Part shown: positions 8,004 to 17,117 of the stretch, piece after piece | How positions within the stretch are numbered: the stretch's first letter is position 1 | How the letters are laid out: the number at the start of each line of letters is the position of its first letter | Assembly (NCBI GenBank): GCA_964501185.1 | Contig: CAZCRT010000004.1 | Coordinates: forward strand, 1 to 64,000 | From: BS150m-G50 sp964501185 [NCBI: uncultured Bacteroidia bacterium] | GTDB taxonomy: Bacteria; CAIWAD01; BS150m-G50 | DNA length: 64,000 nt | Direction: 5' to 3' | The notes under the pieces: model-generated | Told to the model about the DNA's origin: nothing | The model's input: the letters and a program-made list of their open reading frames with translations, nothing else | Databases searched by the model: none | Translations under genes and position numbers: made by a program

Positions 8004-10925
8004 ATGCCAGAAACGTCACGCTACTTATTGCTCGCTCTGTTCGTCAACATTTTCTGCAGTGTCGGTGTGTTACGGGCAGAGCAGTTGAACCTGCTCGCGA
8101 TCAGAGTTGATTTTGCAACTGACTCCCTGGCCACAACTTTTGGTGACGGGAGTTTCAACTCCGGCTTTGACAGCGACTCTACAGACTACAACTATCCCTT
8201 TGATCGTACACCCCATGATTCCCTCTACTTTGCCCATCACCTGCAGTTTCTGGATTTCTATTATAACCGGGTTTCAGGCGGTGATCTGAATATCACGGCA
8301 GCTGTCTATCCACATGGTGCTGAAGCTGCCTATCACCTGCCTCATCCGATGTGGCATTACAACTACAACAATCCCGACCTGCTGGATCTACAACTGGTAC
8401 AACTGTTTCGAGATGCTGTTCTCGCCTGTGCCGACGATACGACAATTGCGTTCAGCAGTTTCGACAGGTTGTTTATCTTTCACGCTGGAACCGGTCAGGA
8501 TTTTGGCCAGGACCTCACCCCTTTTGATATTCCATCCGCATATATATTCTCAGCAGACCTGCAATTGTTGTCTGAGGAGAACCCTGAGTATGTAAATGGC
8601 ATACCTGTCTGGGATGGTACACTGATAAGTGAGGGAGCAATACTGCCTGAGGCGGAGCATCAGGAGCAGATCGCTCATGGACTTGCCGGAACTATAGTCT
8701 TACAGTTCGGTCACGCAATTGACCTGCCAAATCTTTATAACAGTGAAAACGGGCGCACAGCAATTGGCAAATGGGGTTTGATGGATCAGGGTTCTGCCAA
8801 TTTCCGTGGTCTGATACCGGCTCAGCCATCAGCCTGGACCCGCCTATATAAAGGTTGGGCCGTGGCCGAGGAGCTGATCCATGATACTGACTCCCTGCGT
8901 ATCAGATCGGTAGGTACTGTCAGCAGTGATCCGGAAATATACCGGGTGCAACTGACAGACCAGGAATCCTATCTGGTGGAAAACCGCATCCGTGACCGTA
9001 ACGGTGACAGTGTTACCTGGGGTGTGGACAGTGACGGTGATACAATCTACTTCCATGAAGACTACTCTATTACTTTCAGTGGCGATACAACCGGTGTGAT
9101 TGTAGAGGTAGAGGATCTCGATTACGATATTCCCGGTTCCGGATTGCTGATCTGGCATCTTGATGAAAGCCGCATCACGAGCCAGACCATAGCTGATAAC
9201 TCGATAAATGACGATCCGGAACGTCGTGGCGTCGATCTGGAAGAGGGAGACGGTGTACAGGATATCGGGCACAATTACAGCTCCTTTCATCCACGTGGTG
9301 GTGCTGTAGCCGGCAACTTCTACGATGCCTGGTGTGACAGCAATGAGGCATTTTTATATGTCAACAGGCAGTTGTCAACAGTCGAGTTCTCCAGTCACTC
9401 AATTCCGGACACCCGCACAAATGACGGGTATGAAACAGATGTCCGGTTTTTTGACTTCAGTTCTTCCGATACGGTTATGACTTTCTCATTTGACCGTTCG
9501 GGACGCCTGCCTGGTTATCCTGTCAGCAGCGGTGATTCTCTGCGGTCCGAAACTGCAACCCTGCTGAACAGTGGTGAAAATGATCTTCTGCTCTCCCTTA
9601 CAGTTGAAAACTGGCTTGCCGGATTCATTTCAAACCAGACAGAACTGTACTCTGATCCTGCCGGAAGTAACTGTGGCGCTTTGCCGCCACAGTACAACAG
9701 CGAGCTGACAGCTTTTGCTGTAAGTGATCAGCTGCTGGCAACGCTTTCAACCGATGGCAATGATATGCTGCTTCGGCAATTCAACTGGCATCTGGACCAG
9801 GAGACAGGAGATTATAGTGTCACCTGGTTGCATTCAGATAACGTACTGGATACACATACTGATCTGCTGACACTGGCTGATGGCTGGCTGCTCTGGGGTG
9901 ACGATCAGGTTCAACTCATAACGGATACGGTGCAACAGTACTGGACGCTTCCGGGACAACTGCTGGCTGCGGGGATTTTCGGTGATGATCCCTGGGTTGT
10001 GGTAGAGAATCTGGGCCTTTTCCGATTAGAACTGGATGAGTGGGTGCTGTTTTACGAACTATCCCTGCAGGAAGATTCTCCACCACCGGTAAGCGGCAAT
10101 ATGCGAATGATGTCACTTCCCCGGCTGTTCCTGGTGGATGAGAGTGGACTCATATGCATTGACAATAATGGTGATACGATCTGGCAACAGCATCAACCTG
10201 GTGTCAGCAGGCTGGCTCTAGGTGACCTTGATTCCGATGGTGTACTGGAGGTACTGGCCGGTACAGACAATGCTGTATATCTGTATAACCCTGAAGGGCT
10301 GTTGATCGGTCAGCGTAGTTTTGATTCAGCCCGCCAGTTGCGCCTGTTTCCCGCACCGAATGGAAACAACGCACTCTTTATGGTCGGTGAAGCAGAGCTG
10401 AATGGCTGGGACTACGATGGTGGCTGGGGGCCGGTTACCGGATTCCCCCGTACTATGCCGACCGGAGCAACAGAACTGCTCTACTCAGAAGCCGGCCGCT
10501 ATTATCTCTGTAGCGCAACTGAGATAAGCGCATACAGTGCGGCAACCGGATCAGGGCCATACTGGTCACAACGGGGGGGGAGTGCCAGGCATGATCACTA
10601 TCTGCCGGGATCTCCGCATGTATCCCCGTCAAGAGAGGAATTTGTTTCCGGCCGTGTTTATAACTGGCCCAACCCTTCCCGGCATAACGAACCGATTCAC
10701 ATTGTCTATACTGCCGCAGCAGCGGCTACAATAGAGATCACAATATACGATCGTACCGGCAGGATTGTGCAGAGCAGCAGCGATAGTGTCAGCAGGTGGA
10801 CCGGTGGCGAAACTGTCTGGGATGTGACATCGATTGCATCCGGTATTTATTATGCCCATGTGGAAGCGAGTTTTACCGGTGGTGGCAGTACCAGAGAAAT
10901 CCTGAAAATGGCGGTAATCAAATGA
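8004..10925 (+). CDS. M6-like secreted protein with degenerate active site and T9SS-like sorting domain
   Basis: Secreted 973-residue protein. A signal peptide spans about 1-25 (ending LRA). Residues about 27-320 resemble the M6 (immune inhibitor A) metallopeptidase domain, including GHAIDLPNLY, the WGLM Met-turn (257-260) and SAWTRLYKGW. The expected zinc motif HEFGH reads LQFGH at 233-237, so the first His and the catalytic Glu are missing while H237 remains. The protein is therefore probably not a functional M6 peptidase. The middle region has beta-propeller/FG-GAP-like sequence (GDLDSDGVLEVLAG). The last ~95 residues (from about VYNWPNPS to ILKMAVIK) look like a type A T9SS C-terminal sorting domain. 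It starts 7 nt after porV without a strong ribosome site and overlaps the next gene by 4 nt. Confidence 0.8.
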   Translation: MPETSRYLLLALFVNIFCSVGVLRAEQLNLLAIRVDFATDSLATTFGDGSFNSGFDSDSTDYNYPFDRTPHDSLYFAHHLQFLDFYYNRVSGGDLNITAAVYPHGAEAAYHLPHPMWHYNYNNPDLLDLQLVQLFRDAVLACADDTTIAFSSFDRLFIFHAGTGQDFGQDLTPFDIPSAYIFSADLQLLSEENPEYVNGIPVWDGTLISEGAILPEAEHQEQIAHGLAGTIVLQFGHAIDLPNLYNSENGRTAIGKWGLMDQGSANFRGLIPAQPSAWTRLYKGWAVAEELIHDTDSLRIRSVGTVSSDPEIYRVQLTDQESYLVENRIRDRNGDSVTWGVDSDGDTIYFHEDYSITFSGDTTGVIVEVEDLDYDIPGSGLLIWHLDESRITSQTIADNSINDDPERRGVDLEEGDGVQDIGHNYSSFHPRGGAVAGNFYDAWCDSNEAFLYVNRQLSTVEFSSHSIPDTRTNDGYETDVRFFDFSSSDTVMTFSFDRSGRLPGYPVSSGDSLRSETATLLNSGENDLLLSLTVENWLAGFISNQTELYSDPAGSNCGALPPQYNSELTAFAVSDQLLATLSTDGNDMLLRQFNWHLDQETGDYSVTWLHSDNVLDTHTDLLTLADGWLLWGDDQVQLITDTVQQYWTLPGQLLAAGIFGDDPWVVVENLGLFRLELDEWVLFYELSLQEDSPPPVSGNMRMMSLPRLFLVDESGLICIDNNGDTIWQQHQPGVSRLALGDLDSDGVLEVLAGTDNAVYLYNPEGLLIGQRSFDSARQLRLFPAPNGNNALFMVGEAELNGWDYDGGWGPVTGFPRTMPTGATELLYSEAGRYYLCSATEISAYSAATGSGPYWSQRGGSARHDHYLPGSPHVSPSREEFVSGRVYNWPNPSRHNEPIHIVYTAAAAATIEITIYDRTGRIVQSSSDSVSRWTGGETVWDVTSIASGIYYAHVEASFTGGGSTREILKMAVIK

Positions 10926-13900
10926 GCAGTCAGCTGAGTGGCGGCAAGACTGCCTTATTAATGGTGTTGACTGTGCTGTTGCTGGTAGCATCACAACTAA
11001 CCGCACAACCAATTGCTTATAATCATCCGGAGCTGGAGTGGCGCCAGACAGAGACAGAGCACTTTGTGATCCGTTTTCATCAGGGTGAGCAGTGGATGGC
11101 AACAGTTGCCGCCAGGGTTGTCGAAGATATCTATACTCCGATTACCAGTTTCTATGGTTACGAGCCTGACACGAAAATTCATATTATTCTCTACGACACA
11201 GACGACTATTCCAACGGTGGAGCCTGGTACTACAACAACAAGATCTATATCTGGGCCACCAGTCTCGATATTCCGCTGCGTGGTTCGCACAACTGGTTGC
11301 GCAACGTTATAACCCATGAATTTACTCACATGATTCAACTGGGTGCTTCCCGTAAAGCTCCCCGCTGGCTGCAGGCTGTCTACCTGCAACTGATCGACTA
11401 CGAGCGGGAAACCAGGGAGGATGTCCTTTACGGCTTTCCCAATCATATCGGTGCCTATCCGCTTCCCTTCACGCTGGTTCCTTTCTGGTTTGCGGAGGGG
11501 ACAGCGCAGCTTCAGCTGCCGGAACTCGGTTATGACAGCTGGGACAGTGAGCGGGATATGCTGCTGCGGATGAAAGTACTGAACGATGACCTTCTAAGTT
11601 TCTGGGACATGGAGTCATTTGGCCATACTTCTATTGATAATGAAGCAGTCTATAATCAGGGTTTTTCTTTTGTCCACTATCTGAGTGACAGATTCGGGCT
11701 GGAAGTGCTGTCAGAAATCAGCGATGAATTGAAGCGTCCCCTTACCATCTCTATGAATCGGGCTCTCAAACGGGTTACCGGCACTGGAGGGCTTGAACTG
11801 TGGCAGGATTGGTACGATCAGTTGGCCGGGGATTATAACAGTAAACTGGCGGTGATTCAGGATCATCTGCAGGATGGGGAGCTGCTGACCACAGTTGGTG
11901 ACGGTAACCGCTATCCTTTACCCGCACCGGGTGACAGCCTGGTGTACTTCCTCTCTAACCGTAATGCTGATTATCTCGGCCTGACCTCTCTTTACCATAT
12001 TGCACCACCTGATTCCGAACTGCAGCTGGATATTGCAGGAGCACGCGGGAAGTATGCTGTGCTGCCTGATGGAGCAGGGTGGGTGTTCACCCGGACCTCA
12101 CCTGTAACTGAGTGGGGTCATCATTTTCGTGATCTCTATCTTCAGTATGAGGATGGCAAAGCTTTACAACTGACCAGACATCAGCGGCTGACACAACCGG
12201 CTGTCTCACCTGATGGCAAACAGATCGTCTGTGTGCAGAATGAAGCTGGTTCCAACCGCCTGGTACTGCTGGAAATGCCGGCTGTAGATGCTGATTCGCT
12301 GGCTGAACTCTCAAAAAGGGAACGGAAAGCCAGCACAGAAGCGCCGTTACAAATTCTGGTTGATGTTGAGCACGGGCGACAATACTACTCACCCGCCTGG
12401 CTTAATGACAGCACCATTGTTGTCGCTACCGGTTATCTGCAGGGACGTGATATCCTGATGGTAGATGCAAACAGCGGTGAAGTCACCGAGATCCTTTCCG
12501 AATGGTACGACGAACGCGATCCCTGGCCGGCAGCAGACGGCAGCGGGTTCTATTATGCATGTGACAGGACCGGTATCTATAACATATATTACTACGATCT
12601 TGCACAGGGCAGTCATACCGCTCTGACCAATGTGCTGGGTTCAGCCCACCATCCCGCTGTCGACAGCAAAGGTACTCTTTATTTCACCCGCTACACAGGT
12701 GACGGGTTTCAGATTGCGCGGCTGCATGAACCGCAACCGGTCGATCCCGCCCATATGGTTTATCGCGATGCTGCTGATGTGACTTGGTACCCGGAAGTTA
12801 CATTTGATGATACACAACTGGAAACAATAGATGTTGAACCACAACAGCTGACTTTTGAGTCCAATTTTGTAGTACCCCGTTTAGCATGGGACGGTGGCAA
12901 TTTCAAACCGGGTGGATTTGTCTTCACCAACGATGTCATGGGTGATATCGACTTTCTGCTGGCATTCGGTGTCCATACCCGGGAGGACTATGATCTCTAC
13001 GGCAGGGCCGGTTTCAACCTTGGCCGCTATCACTGGTACCTCGAGAGCTTCTTTATCGGTCGTTTCCTCGATCAGGAGTTCGACGACCCCTTTGTAATCG
13101 TTGATGAGGACGAAGCTGGTAACCCGGTCTATGAACGCTTCAAGATTCACTACCGTTTCAATATGATGGAAGTTTCGCCGGGGATTACGAGGCGATTCAA
13201 TGACCATCTGGTTGGCGATATTGGTTTAAGCTTTAACCGCTACGCCAATTTTATGGATTTCGGTGGTGGTGCTGTTTTCCGCTACACCTATCTCAAGGGT
13301 AGCCAGTTGCGGGCCTCAGTTGACTGGGAACTACAACGACGAGACATCTCGATTGATGGTGATATCAGCCCCCGATCGGGCGAACGGCTGTTTGTTCGCC
13401 TGCAGGCCAATCAGCACCGATTCATTGATGATTTCGCTGTAGCAGCCAATGGCCTGCTGGATGAACTCTATACTGACTATAACTTTCTGGATCTGCATTT
13501 TTCCTATCATCGCTACTTCCCGTTGCCGAAGACCGATCACTGTGGCTGGGGGCTTCATATGCGGGGGGATTTTCTCGACCGGGATAATGTAGACGACTTT
13601 TTCCATGTCTATCTCGGCGGGTTGGAAGGAATGCGCGGCTACTCATACTACAGTATGGGTGGTACCCGTAATGCGATGTTGAAAATGGATGTGACCTTCC
13701 CACTCTGGCGGCATATCCACTACAAAATCGCGCATCTCTACCCGAAACAGCTCTACATGGAGCTCTTCAGCGCGGCCGGATCTGCCTGGACAGGTAATTT
13801 CAAAACAGATGAGATTCGTCGCGAGGCTGGTGGTGAGTTGAGGCTGGCCATGACAAGCTGGGGCTTGATGCCGACAGCTATCACCTGGGGTGCAGCCTGG

Positions 13901-14050
13901 GGTTTCGATGAATTTCAGAACAGCACTACTCTCGGCAAAGTTAATTATGGCCATGAGTGGCGTTATTATCTGAAAGTACTGTTTAACTTCGAGGAAATTC
14001 AACGTGAGAATGACTCTCATCGCCTGCGTAATCTGCCTTACGGCAGATAA
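10922..14050 (+). CDS. Fusion of gluzincin-type protease, TolB-like propeller and Omp85-like barrel
   Basis: Predicted surface protein of 1042 residues. Signal peptide about 1-29 (cleavage LTA|Q). Residues about 45-300 form a peptidase MA/gluzincin-like domain with HEFTH (H132, E133, H136) and a downstream WFAEG giving E192 as third zinc ligand, so all three metal ligands and the catalytic Glu are present. Residues about 310-620 contain TolB/WD40-like propeller blades (for example QLTRH, LTQPAVSPDGKQIV, YYSPAWLNDSTIVV). Residues about 650-1042 look like an outer-membrane barrel; GGLEGMRGY followed by KMDVTFPLW matches the C-terminal pattern of the bacterial surface antigen/Omp85 family. The start at ATG 10922 overlaps the preceding stop (ATGA). 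A longer frame exists upstream but would lack the signal peptide. The barrel may anchor the protease at the surface; this is inference. Confidence 0.82.
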   Translation: MSSQLSGGKTALLMVLTVLLLVASQLTAQPIAYNHPELEWRQTETEHFVIRFHQGEQWMATVAARVVEDIYTPITSFYGYEPDTKIHIILYDTDDYSNGGAWYYNNKIYIWATSLDIPLRGSHNWLRNVITHEFTHMIQLGASRKAPRWLQAVYLQLIDYERETREDVLYGFPNHIGAYPLPFTLVPFWFAEGTAQLQLPELGYDSWDSERDMLLRMKVLNDDLLSFWDMESFGHTSIDNEAVYNQGFSFVHYLSDRFGLEVLSEISDELKRPLTISMNRALKRVTGTGGLELWQDWYDQLAGDYNSKLAVIQDHLQDGELLTTVGDGNRYPLPAPGDSLVYFLSNRNADYLGLTSLYHIAPPDSELQLDIAGARGKYAVLPDGAGWVFTRTSPVTEWGHHFRDLYLQYEDGKALQLTRHQRLTQPAVSPDGKQIVCVQNEAGSNRLVLLEMPAVDADSLAELSKRERKASTEAPLQILVDVEHGRQYYSPAWLNDSTIVVATGYLQGRDILMVDANSGEVTEILSEWYDERDPWPAADGSGFYYACDRTGIYNIYYYDLAQGSHTALTNVLGSAHHPAVDSKGTLYFTRYTGDGFQIARLHEPQPVDPAHMVYRDAADVTWYPEVTFDDTQLETIDVEPQQLTFESNFVVPRLAWDGGNFKPGGFVFTNDVMGDIDFLLAFGVHTREDYDLYGRAGFNLGRYHWYLESFFIGRFLDQEFDDPFVIVDEDEAGNPVYERFKIHYRFNMMEVSPGITRRFNDHLVGDIGLSFNRYANFMDFGGGAVFRYTYLKGSQLRASVDWELQRRDISIDGDISPRSGERLFVRLQANQHRFIDDFAVAANGLLDELYTDYNFLDLHFSYHRYFPLPKTDHCGWGLHMRGDFLDRDNVDDFFHVYLGGLEGMRGYSYYSMGGTRNAMLKMDVTFPLWRHIHYKIAHLYPKQLYMELFSAAGSAWTGNFKTDEIRREAGGELRLAMTSWGLMPTAITWGAAWGFDEFQNSTTLGKVNYGHEWRYYLKVLFNFEEIQRENDSHRLRNLPYGR

Positions 14051-14846
14051 CCTGAGCGCAGTTACCCTTCAGGAACAACTTCTGTGGGACAAAAAGAGTA
14101 TCAGCGACAGCTATCCACTTGGCAGCGGAATGATCTCATCTGAAAGTGATGAATCAGGACAGAACAGCAAAAACAGAAGCCGCTTTCTGAAATCTCTGCT
14201 GGTTCCAGGCTGGGGGCAGCTGGAAGAGGGACACTGGCTCAAGGCATCTATCTACCTGGCAGTGGAAGCGACCTTTGTTACCGGCGCTGTAATGGCACAC
14301 AGACAGGGTGTAGAGCAGGATAGGGAATTCAAGGAATACGCAGATACTCACTGGTCATTTGATGATTACCGCCTGAATCGTGTCGACACCCACGAATGGG
14401 GCAATAATGAAGTGATACCTGAATACAGTTATTACGGTGAATTGGTGACCGGTAACTTAAGCGGTTCTCACGCACTTCCCGGTTACTGGGACGAAGGATA
14501 CGACAGCGCTACCGATCCCTACCTGGAACATTTCAATGTCGACCCGACACAACAGTACTACGAGATGATAGGCAAGTATGCCCAGTTTGGCCGTGGCTGG
14601 GATGATTACCCCAGCGGTGAGTGGCAGGGTGTTAGTTATTTTTCACCCAATAACCTGAACTACATGCACCTGCGGGATCTGAGCAATGAATCATTCAGGC
14701 TGTCCAGCAACCTTATCATGGGGCTTTTGTTGAATCATCTTGTCAGTGCAACTGACCAGCTGGTGTTCGGAGATAACGATAAGGTGGAACTCACTGCCGG
14801 TGTCACTGCACAGAGCACAATGATAACACTGCGGCTGGATTTTTAG
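14004..14846 (+). CDS. DUF5683-like envelope protein with PGWGQ motif (first copy)
   Basis: Exported or membrane protein of 280 residues, function unknown. It contains the SLLVPGWGQLEEGHWLKA segment followed by a hydrophobic stretch (about residues 66-96), the hallmark of DUF5683-type proteins found in FCB bacteria. The C-terminal part has a second hydrophobic helix (SSNLIMGLLLNHLVSA). The GTG start at 14004 has GAGGA 8 nt upstream; ATG 14010 is an alternative. The gene overlaps the preceding one by 47 nt. A Tyr- and Asp-rich middle region (about 110-220) separates the hydrophobic parts. It is a paralogue of the next gene. Confidence 0.65.
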   Translation: MRMTLIACVICLTADNLSAVTLQEQLLWDKKSISDSYPLGSGMISSESDESGQNSKNRSRFLKSLLVPGWGQLEEGHWLKASIYLAVEATFVTGAVMAHRQGVEQDREFKEYADTHWSFDDYRLNRVDTHEWGNNEVIPEYSYYGELVTGNLSGSHALPGYWDEGYDSATDPYLEHFNVDPTQQYYEMIGKYAQFGRGWDDYPSGEWQGVSYFSPNNLNYMHLRDLSNESFRLSSNLIMGLLLNHLVSATDQLVFGDNDKVELTAGVTAQSTMITLRLDF

Positions 14847-14859
14847 TTTTGGAGTAACC

Positions 14860-15555
14860 ATGTTTTCAGGCATGCCAATGAAACCTTTCACACTCAGACT
14901 GCAACGAAGTACTCCCCTGGCTTCTGCCCTGATTGTGTTGCTGTTGTTTTCCCAGCTGCTGTTAACACCTGCGATCGCAACAGCCGGGAACGATTTTGCA
15001 GATGAGTCCACTCATTCACCCGGTGGTGCGTTTATTCGATCGCTTGTTTTCCCCGGTTGGGGTGAGAACTATGTCGACCGGCCTACTTCCGGAAAATGGT
15101 TCCGTGGAATTGAGTACGCACTGCTGGCCGGAGTTGCCGGTTTTTCAGTTTACAGTTCCTGGCGGGTGGAGGAATACCAATCCTACGCTGAAGAGCATGC
15201 CGGAATCAACAGTGACGGTCGCGATCATGCCTATTTTGTCAACATTGGTATTTACAACGATGTAGATGCTTATAACCAGGCGATGCGTCGTAACAACAAC
15301 TATGATGCCTGTCTCTATGATGCCGCTGATGCCTGGCAATGGGATAGCCGGGACAATCGTCATCATTTTCGCAATATCCGACTTGCTGCTGATGATGCCA
15401 GAACCAGGGCTACAATTCTGGGTGGTGGCATCTTTCTCAACCATGTATTCAGTGCTATTCATGCTTTAAAACTGGCTCGCACCGACAGGATTGAGCTCTC
15501 ACTCAACCCGGCAGACAGCAGACAGCTGGTGACCCTGAGCTATACACTTCCTTGA
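14860..15555 (+). CDS. DUF5683-like envelope protein with PGWG motif (second copy)
   Basis: 231-residue protein of unknown function with a hydrophobic N-terminus (about 21-45) and the SLVFPGWGENY segment near 63-73, followed by a membrane-type stretch (about 85-106). The C-terminal helix ILGGGIFLNHVFSAIHALK matches the corresponding region (LLNHLVSA) of the preceding protein. The pair probably arose by tandem duplication followed by strong divergence. GGAG lies 5 nt before ATG 14860, and the gap to the first copy is 13 nt. Its TGA overlaps the TTG start of the following reductase. Confidence 0.62.
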   Translation: MFSGMPMKPFTLRLQRSTPLASALIVLLLFSQLLLTPAIATAGNDFADESTHSPGGAFIRSLVFPGWGENYVDRPTSGKWFRGIEYALLAGVAGFSVYSSWRVEEYQSYAEEHAGINSDGRDHAYFVNIGIYNDVDAYNQAMRRNNNYDACLYDAADAWQWDSRDNRHHFRNIRLAADDARTRATILGGGIFLNHVFSAIHALKLARTDRIELSLNPADSRQLVTLSYTLP

Positions 15556-16436
15556 AAAAAACACCTCTGCTGATCACCGGTGTATCCGGTTTTCTGGGTG
15601 GGAAACTGGCATCTCTCGCCAACGATGACTTTGAATTCCATGGGATTTATCATCAACACCCGGTTGAGTTCGCTGCCTGTAAAACTCATCAGTTGAATCT
15701 TACCAGCCCTGAGCTGGAAACGTTACTGGATGAATTGCGACCGGCAGTTATCATCCATACAGCTGCCTGCAGCAGTCCCGCTCTGGTAGCGAAAGATCCG
15801 GAAGCTGCCCGGCCGCTGAACCTGGATGTGACGCGCAGGCTGGCACTGTGGTGTCGTGATAACAGGAGTCGTCTGCTGTTTACCTCTTCTGACCAGGTGT
15901 ATGATGGGGGTCACAGTGACTGGCACGAAGCGGAAGCGGCATTGCCGATCAATCCTTACGGCTGTCAGAAACTGGAAGCTGAGCGGATTATCCAACAGCT
16001 TCTGCCTGACCTGGGACTGGTGTTGAGGATATCGCTGTTATTGGGTCCCCCTGTTGCAGGTGGAAGCTCTTTCAGCGAGTGGATTCTGGAAAGGTTGCGT
16101 AAACAACTGCCGGTACCACTCTATACCGATCAGATACGCAGTGCAATCAGTGGAGATACACTGGCAGGCGGCATCATGAGAGCGGTTCAATCAGGTATCT
16201 CCGGTCTGTACAATGCCGGAGGCCGATTGGGAGTCAACCGGTTGGAAATAGGGCAAACTCTTGCTGCTGTCACAGCAATATCGTATTCTAATCTGCAAGC
16301 GGTTGAATATGCAGCAGTGGAAACAACTGATGGAACAGCGCCGCTTGATATTTCAATGAATTCAGAGCGCTTCTGGAAGGCTGTGGGTGACAGCCGTGGT
16401 ACGCTGCTTGAGGAACTTACCTGGGAGTACCGGTAA
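15552..16436 (+). CDS. RmlD-like NAD(P)-dependent sugar-nucleotide reductase/epimerase
   Basis: Extended short-chain dehydrogenase of the RmlD (dTDP-4-dehydrorhamnose reductase) type, 294 residues. The nucleotide-binding motif GVSGFLG is at 10-16, TSSDQVYDG near 111-119, and the catalytic pair Y136...K140 lies in NPYGCQK. The family includes dTDP-L-rhamnose synthases and the regulatory subunit of methionine adenosyltransferase; the neighbours do not form an rml cluster, so the substrate is unknown. The TTG start at 15552 overlaps the preceding stop (TTGA); no better start exists because GVSGFLG needs the N-terminal strand. Ends in a 1-nt overlap with the next gene (TAATG). Confidence 0.85.
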   Translation: MKKTPLLITGVSGFLGGKLASLANDDFEFHGIYHQHPVEFAACKTHQLNLTSPELETLLDELRPAVIIHTAACSSPALVAKDPEAARPLNLDVTRRLALWCRDNRSRLLFTSSDQVYDGGHSDWHEAEAALPINPYGCQKLEAERIIQQLLPDLGLVLRISLLLGPPVAGGSSFSEWILERLRKQLPVPLYTDQIRSAISGDTLAGGIMRAVQSGISGLYNAGGRLGVNRLEIGQTLAAVTAISYSNLQAVEYAAVETTDGTAPLDISMNSERFWKAVGDSRGTLLEELTWEYR

Positions 16437-17062
16437 TGGATAAACTGTATGTGGCGATGGCTGGCAATATCGGAGCTGGTAAAACCACATTAACCCGTTT
16501 GATGGCTGAACACTATAACTGGGAACCATACTACGAACCGGTTCTGAACAATCCTTATCTGGATGACTTTTACAGTGATATGAAGCGCTGGTCCTTTCAT
16601 CTGCAGATTTTCTTTCTTGCCAAACGCTTTGAAAGCATGATCGAAATCCAGAAGAGTGACATTTCTGTAATCCAGGATCGTACGATCTATGAAGATGTAG
16701 AGATATTCGCCCGCAACCTTTTCCGGCGTGGTGATATGAATGAGCGTGATTTCAAGACCTATTCAGATCTCTTTTACGATATGGTGTCATTTATAATTAA
16801 GCCTGACCTGGTTGTGTATTTGCGTACCAGACCTGAAGTACTGGTTGAACGTATCATGCAACGTGGACGGGAAAGTGAGAAGAATATTCCTATCGGTTAC
16901 CTGAAGCAATTGAACGAAGCTTATGAAACCTGGATTGCAGCTTACGCCGCAAAGAACCGGGTGCTGGTAATCGATAGTGAGGCTTTTGATCCCAATCGTG
17001 ATCTCGCTATACTGGATCTTATTGATGATGAGATTCAGGGGATGATTGCAGAGAAAAAGTAG
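16436..17062 (+). CDS. Deoxynucleoside kinase
   Basis: Cytoplasmic salvage enzyme phosphorylating deoxynucleosides (dNK/dGK-dAK family). The P-loop GNIGAGKTT is at 10-18. The DRT motif (D81, R82) is followed by YEDVEIFA, which is typical of the family, and Arg-rich lid residues RGRESEKNIP are near 142-152. 208 residues is the normal size. Purine versus pyrimidine specificity cannot be read safely. ATG 16436 shares one base with the stop of the preceding gene, so expression is coupled to it. Confidence 0.92.
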   Translation: MDKLYVAMAGNIGAGKTTLTRLMAEHYNWEPYYEPVLNNPYLDDFYSDMKRWSFHLQIFFLAKRFESMIEIQKSDISVIQDRTIYEDVEIFARNLFRRGDMNERDFKTYSDLFYDMVSFIIKPDLVVYLRTRPEVLVERIMQRGRESEKNIPIGYLKQLNEAYETWIAAYAAKNRVLVIDSEAFDPNRDLAILDLIDDEIQGMIAEKK

Positions 17063-17117
17063 CAATCTGATGAAGGCAAGGTCGGGATCGACAACTGCTG
17101 AAACACAGTGAGGCCAA

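Noticed and set aside
8004-10925. Frameshift or pseudogene explanation for the missing HE in the M6-like protein
   Set aside because: The 973-codon frame is uninterrupted and keeps signal peptide, flanking M6 motifs and sorting tail, so decay by frameshift is not seen.
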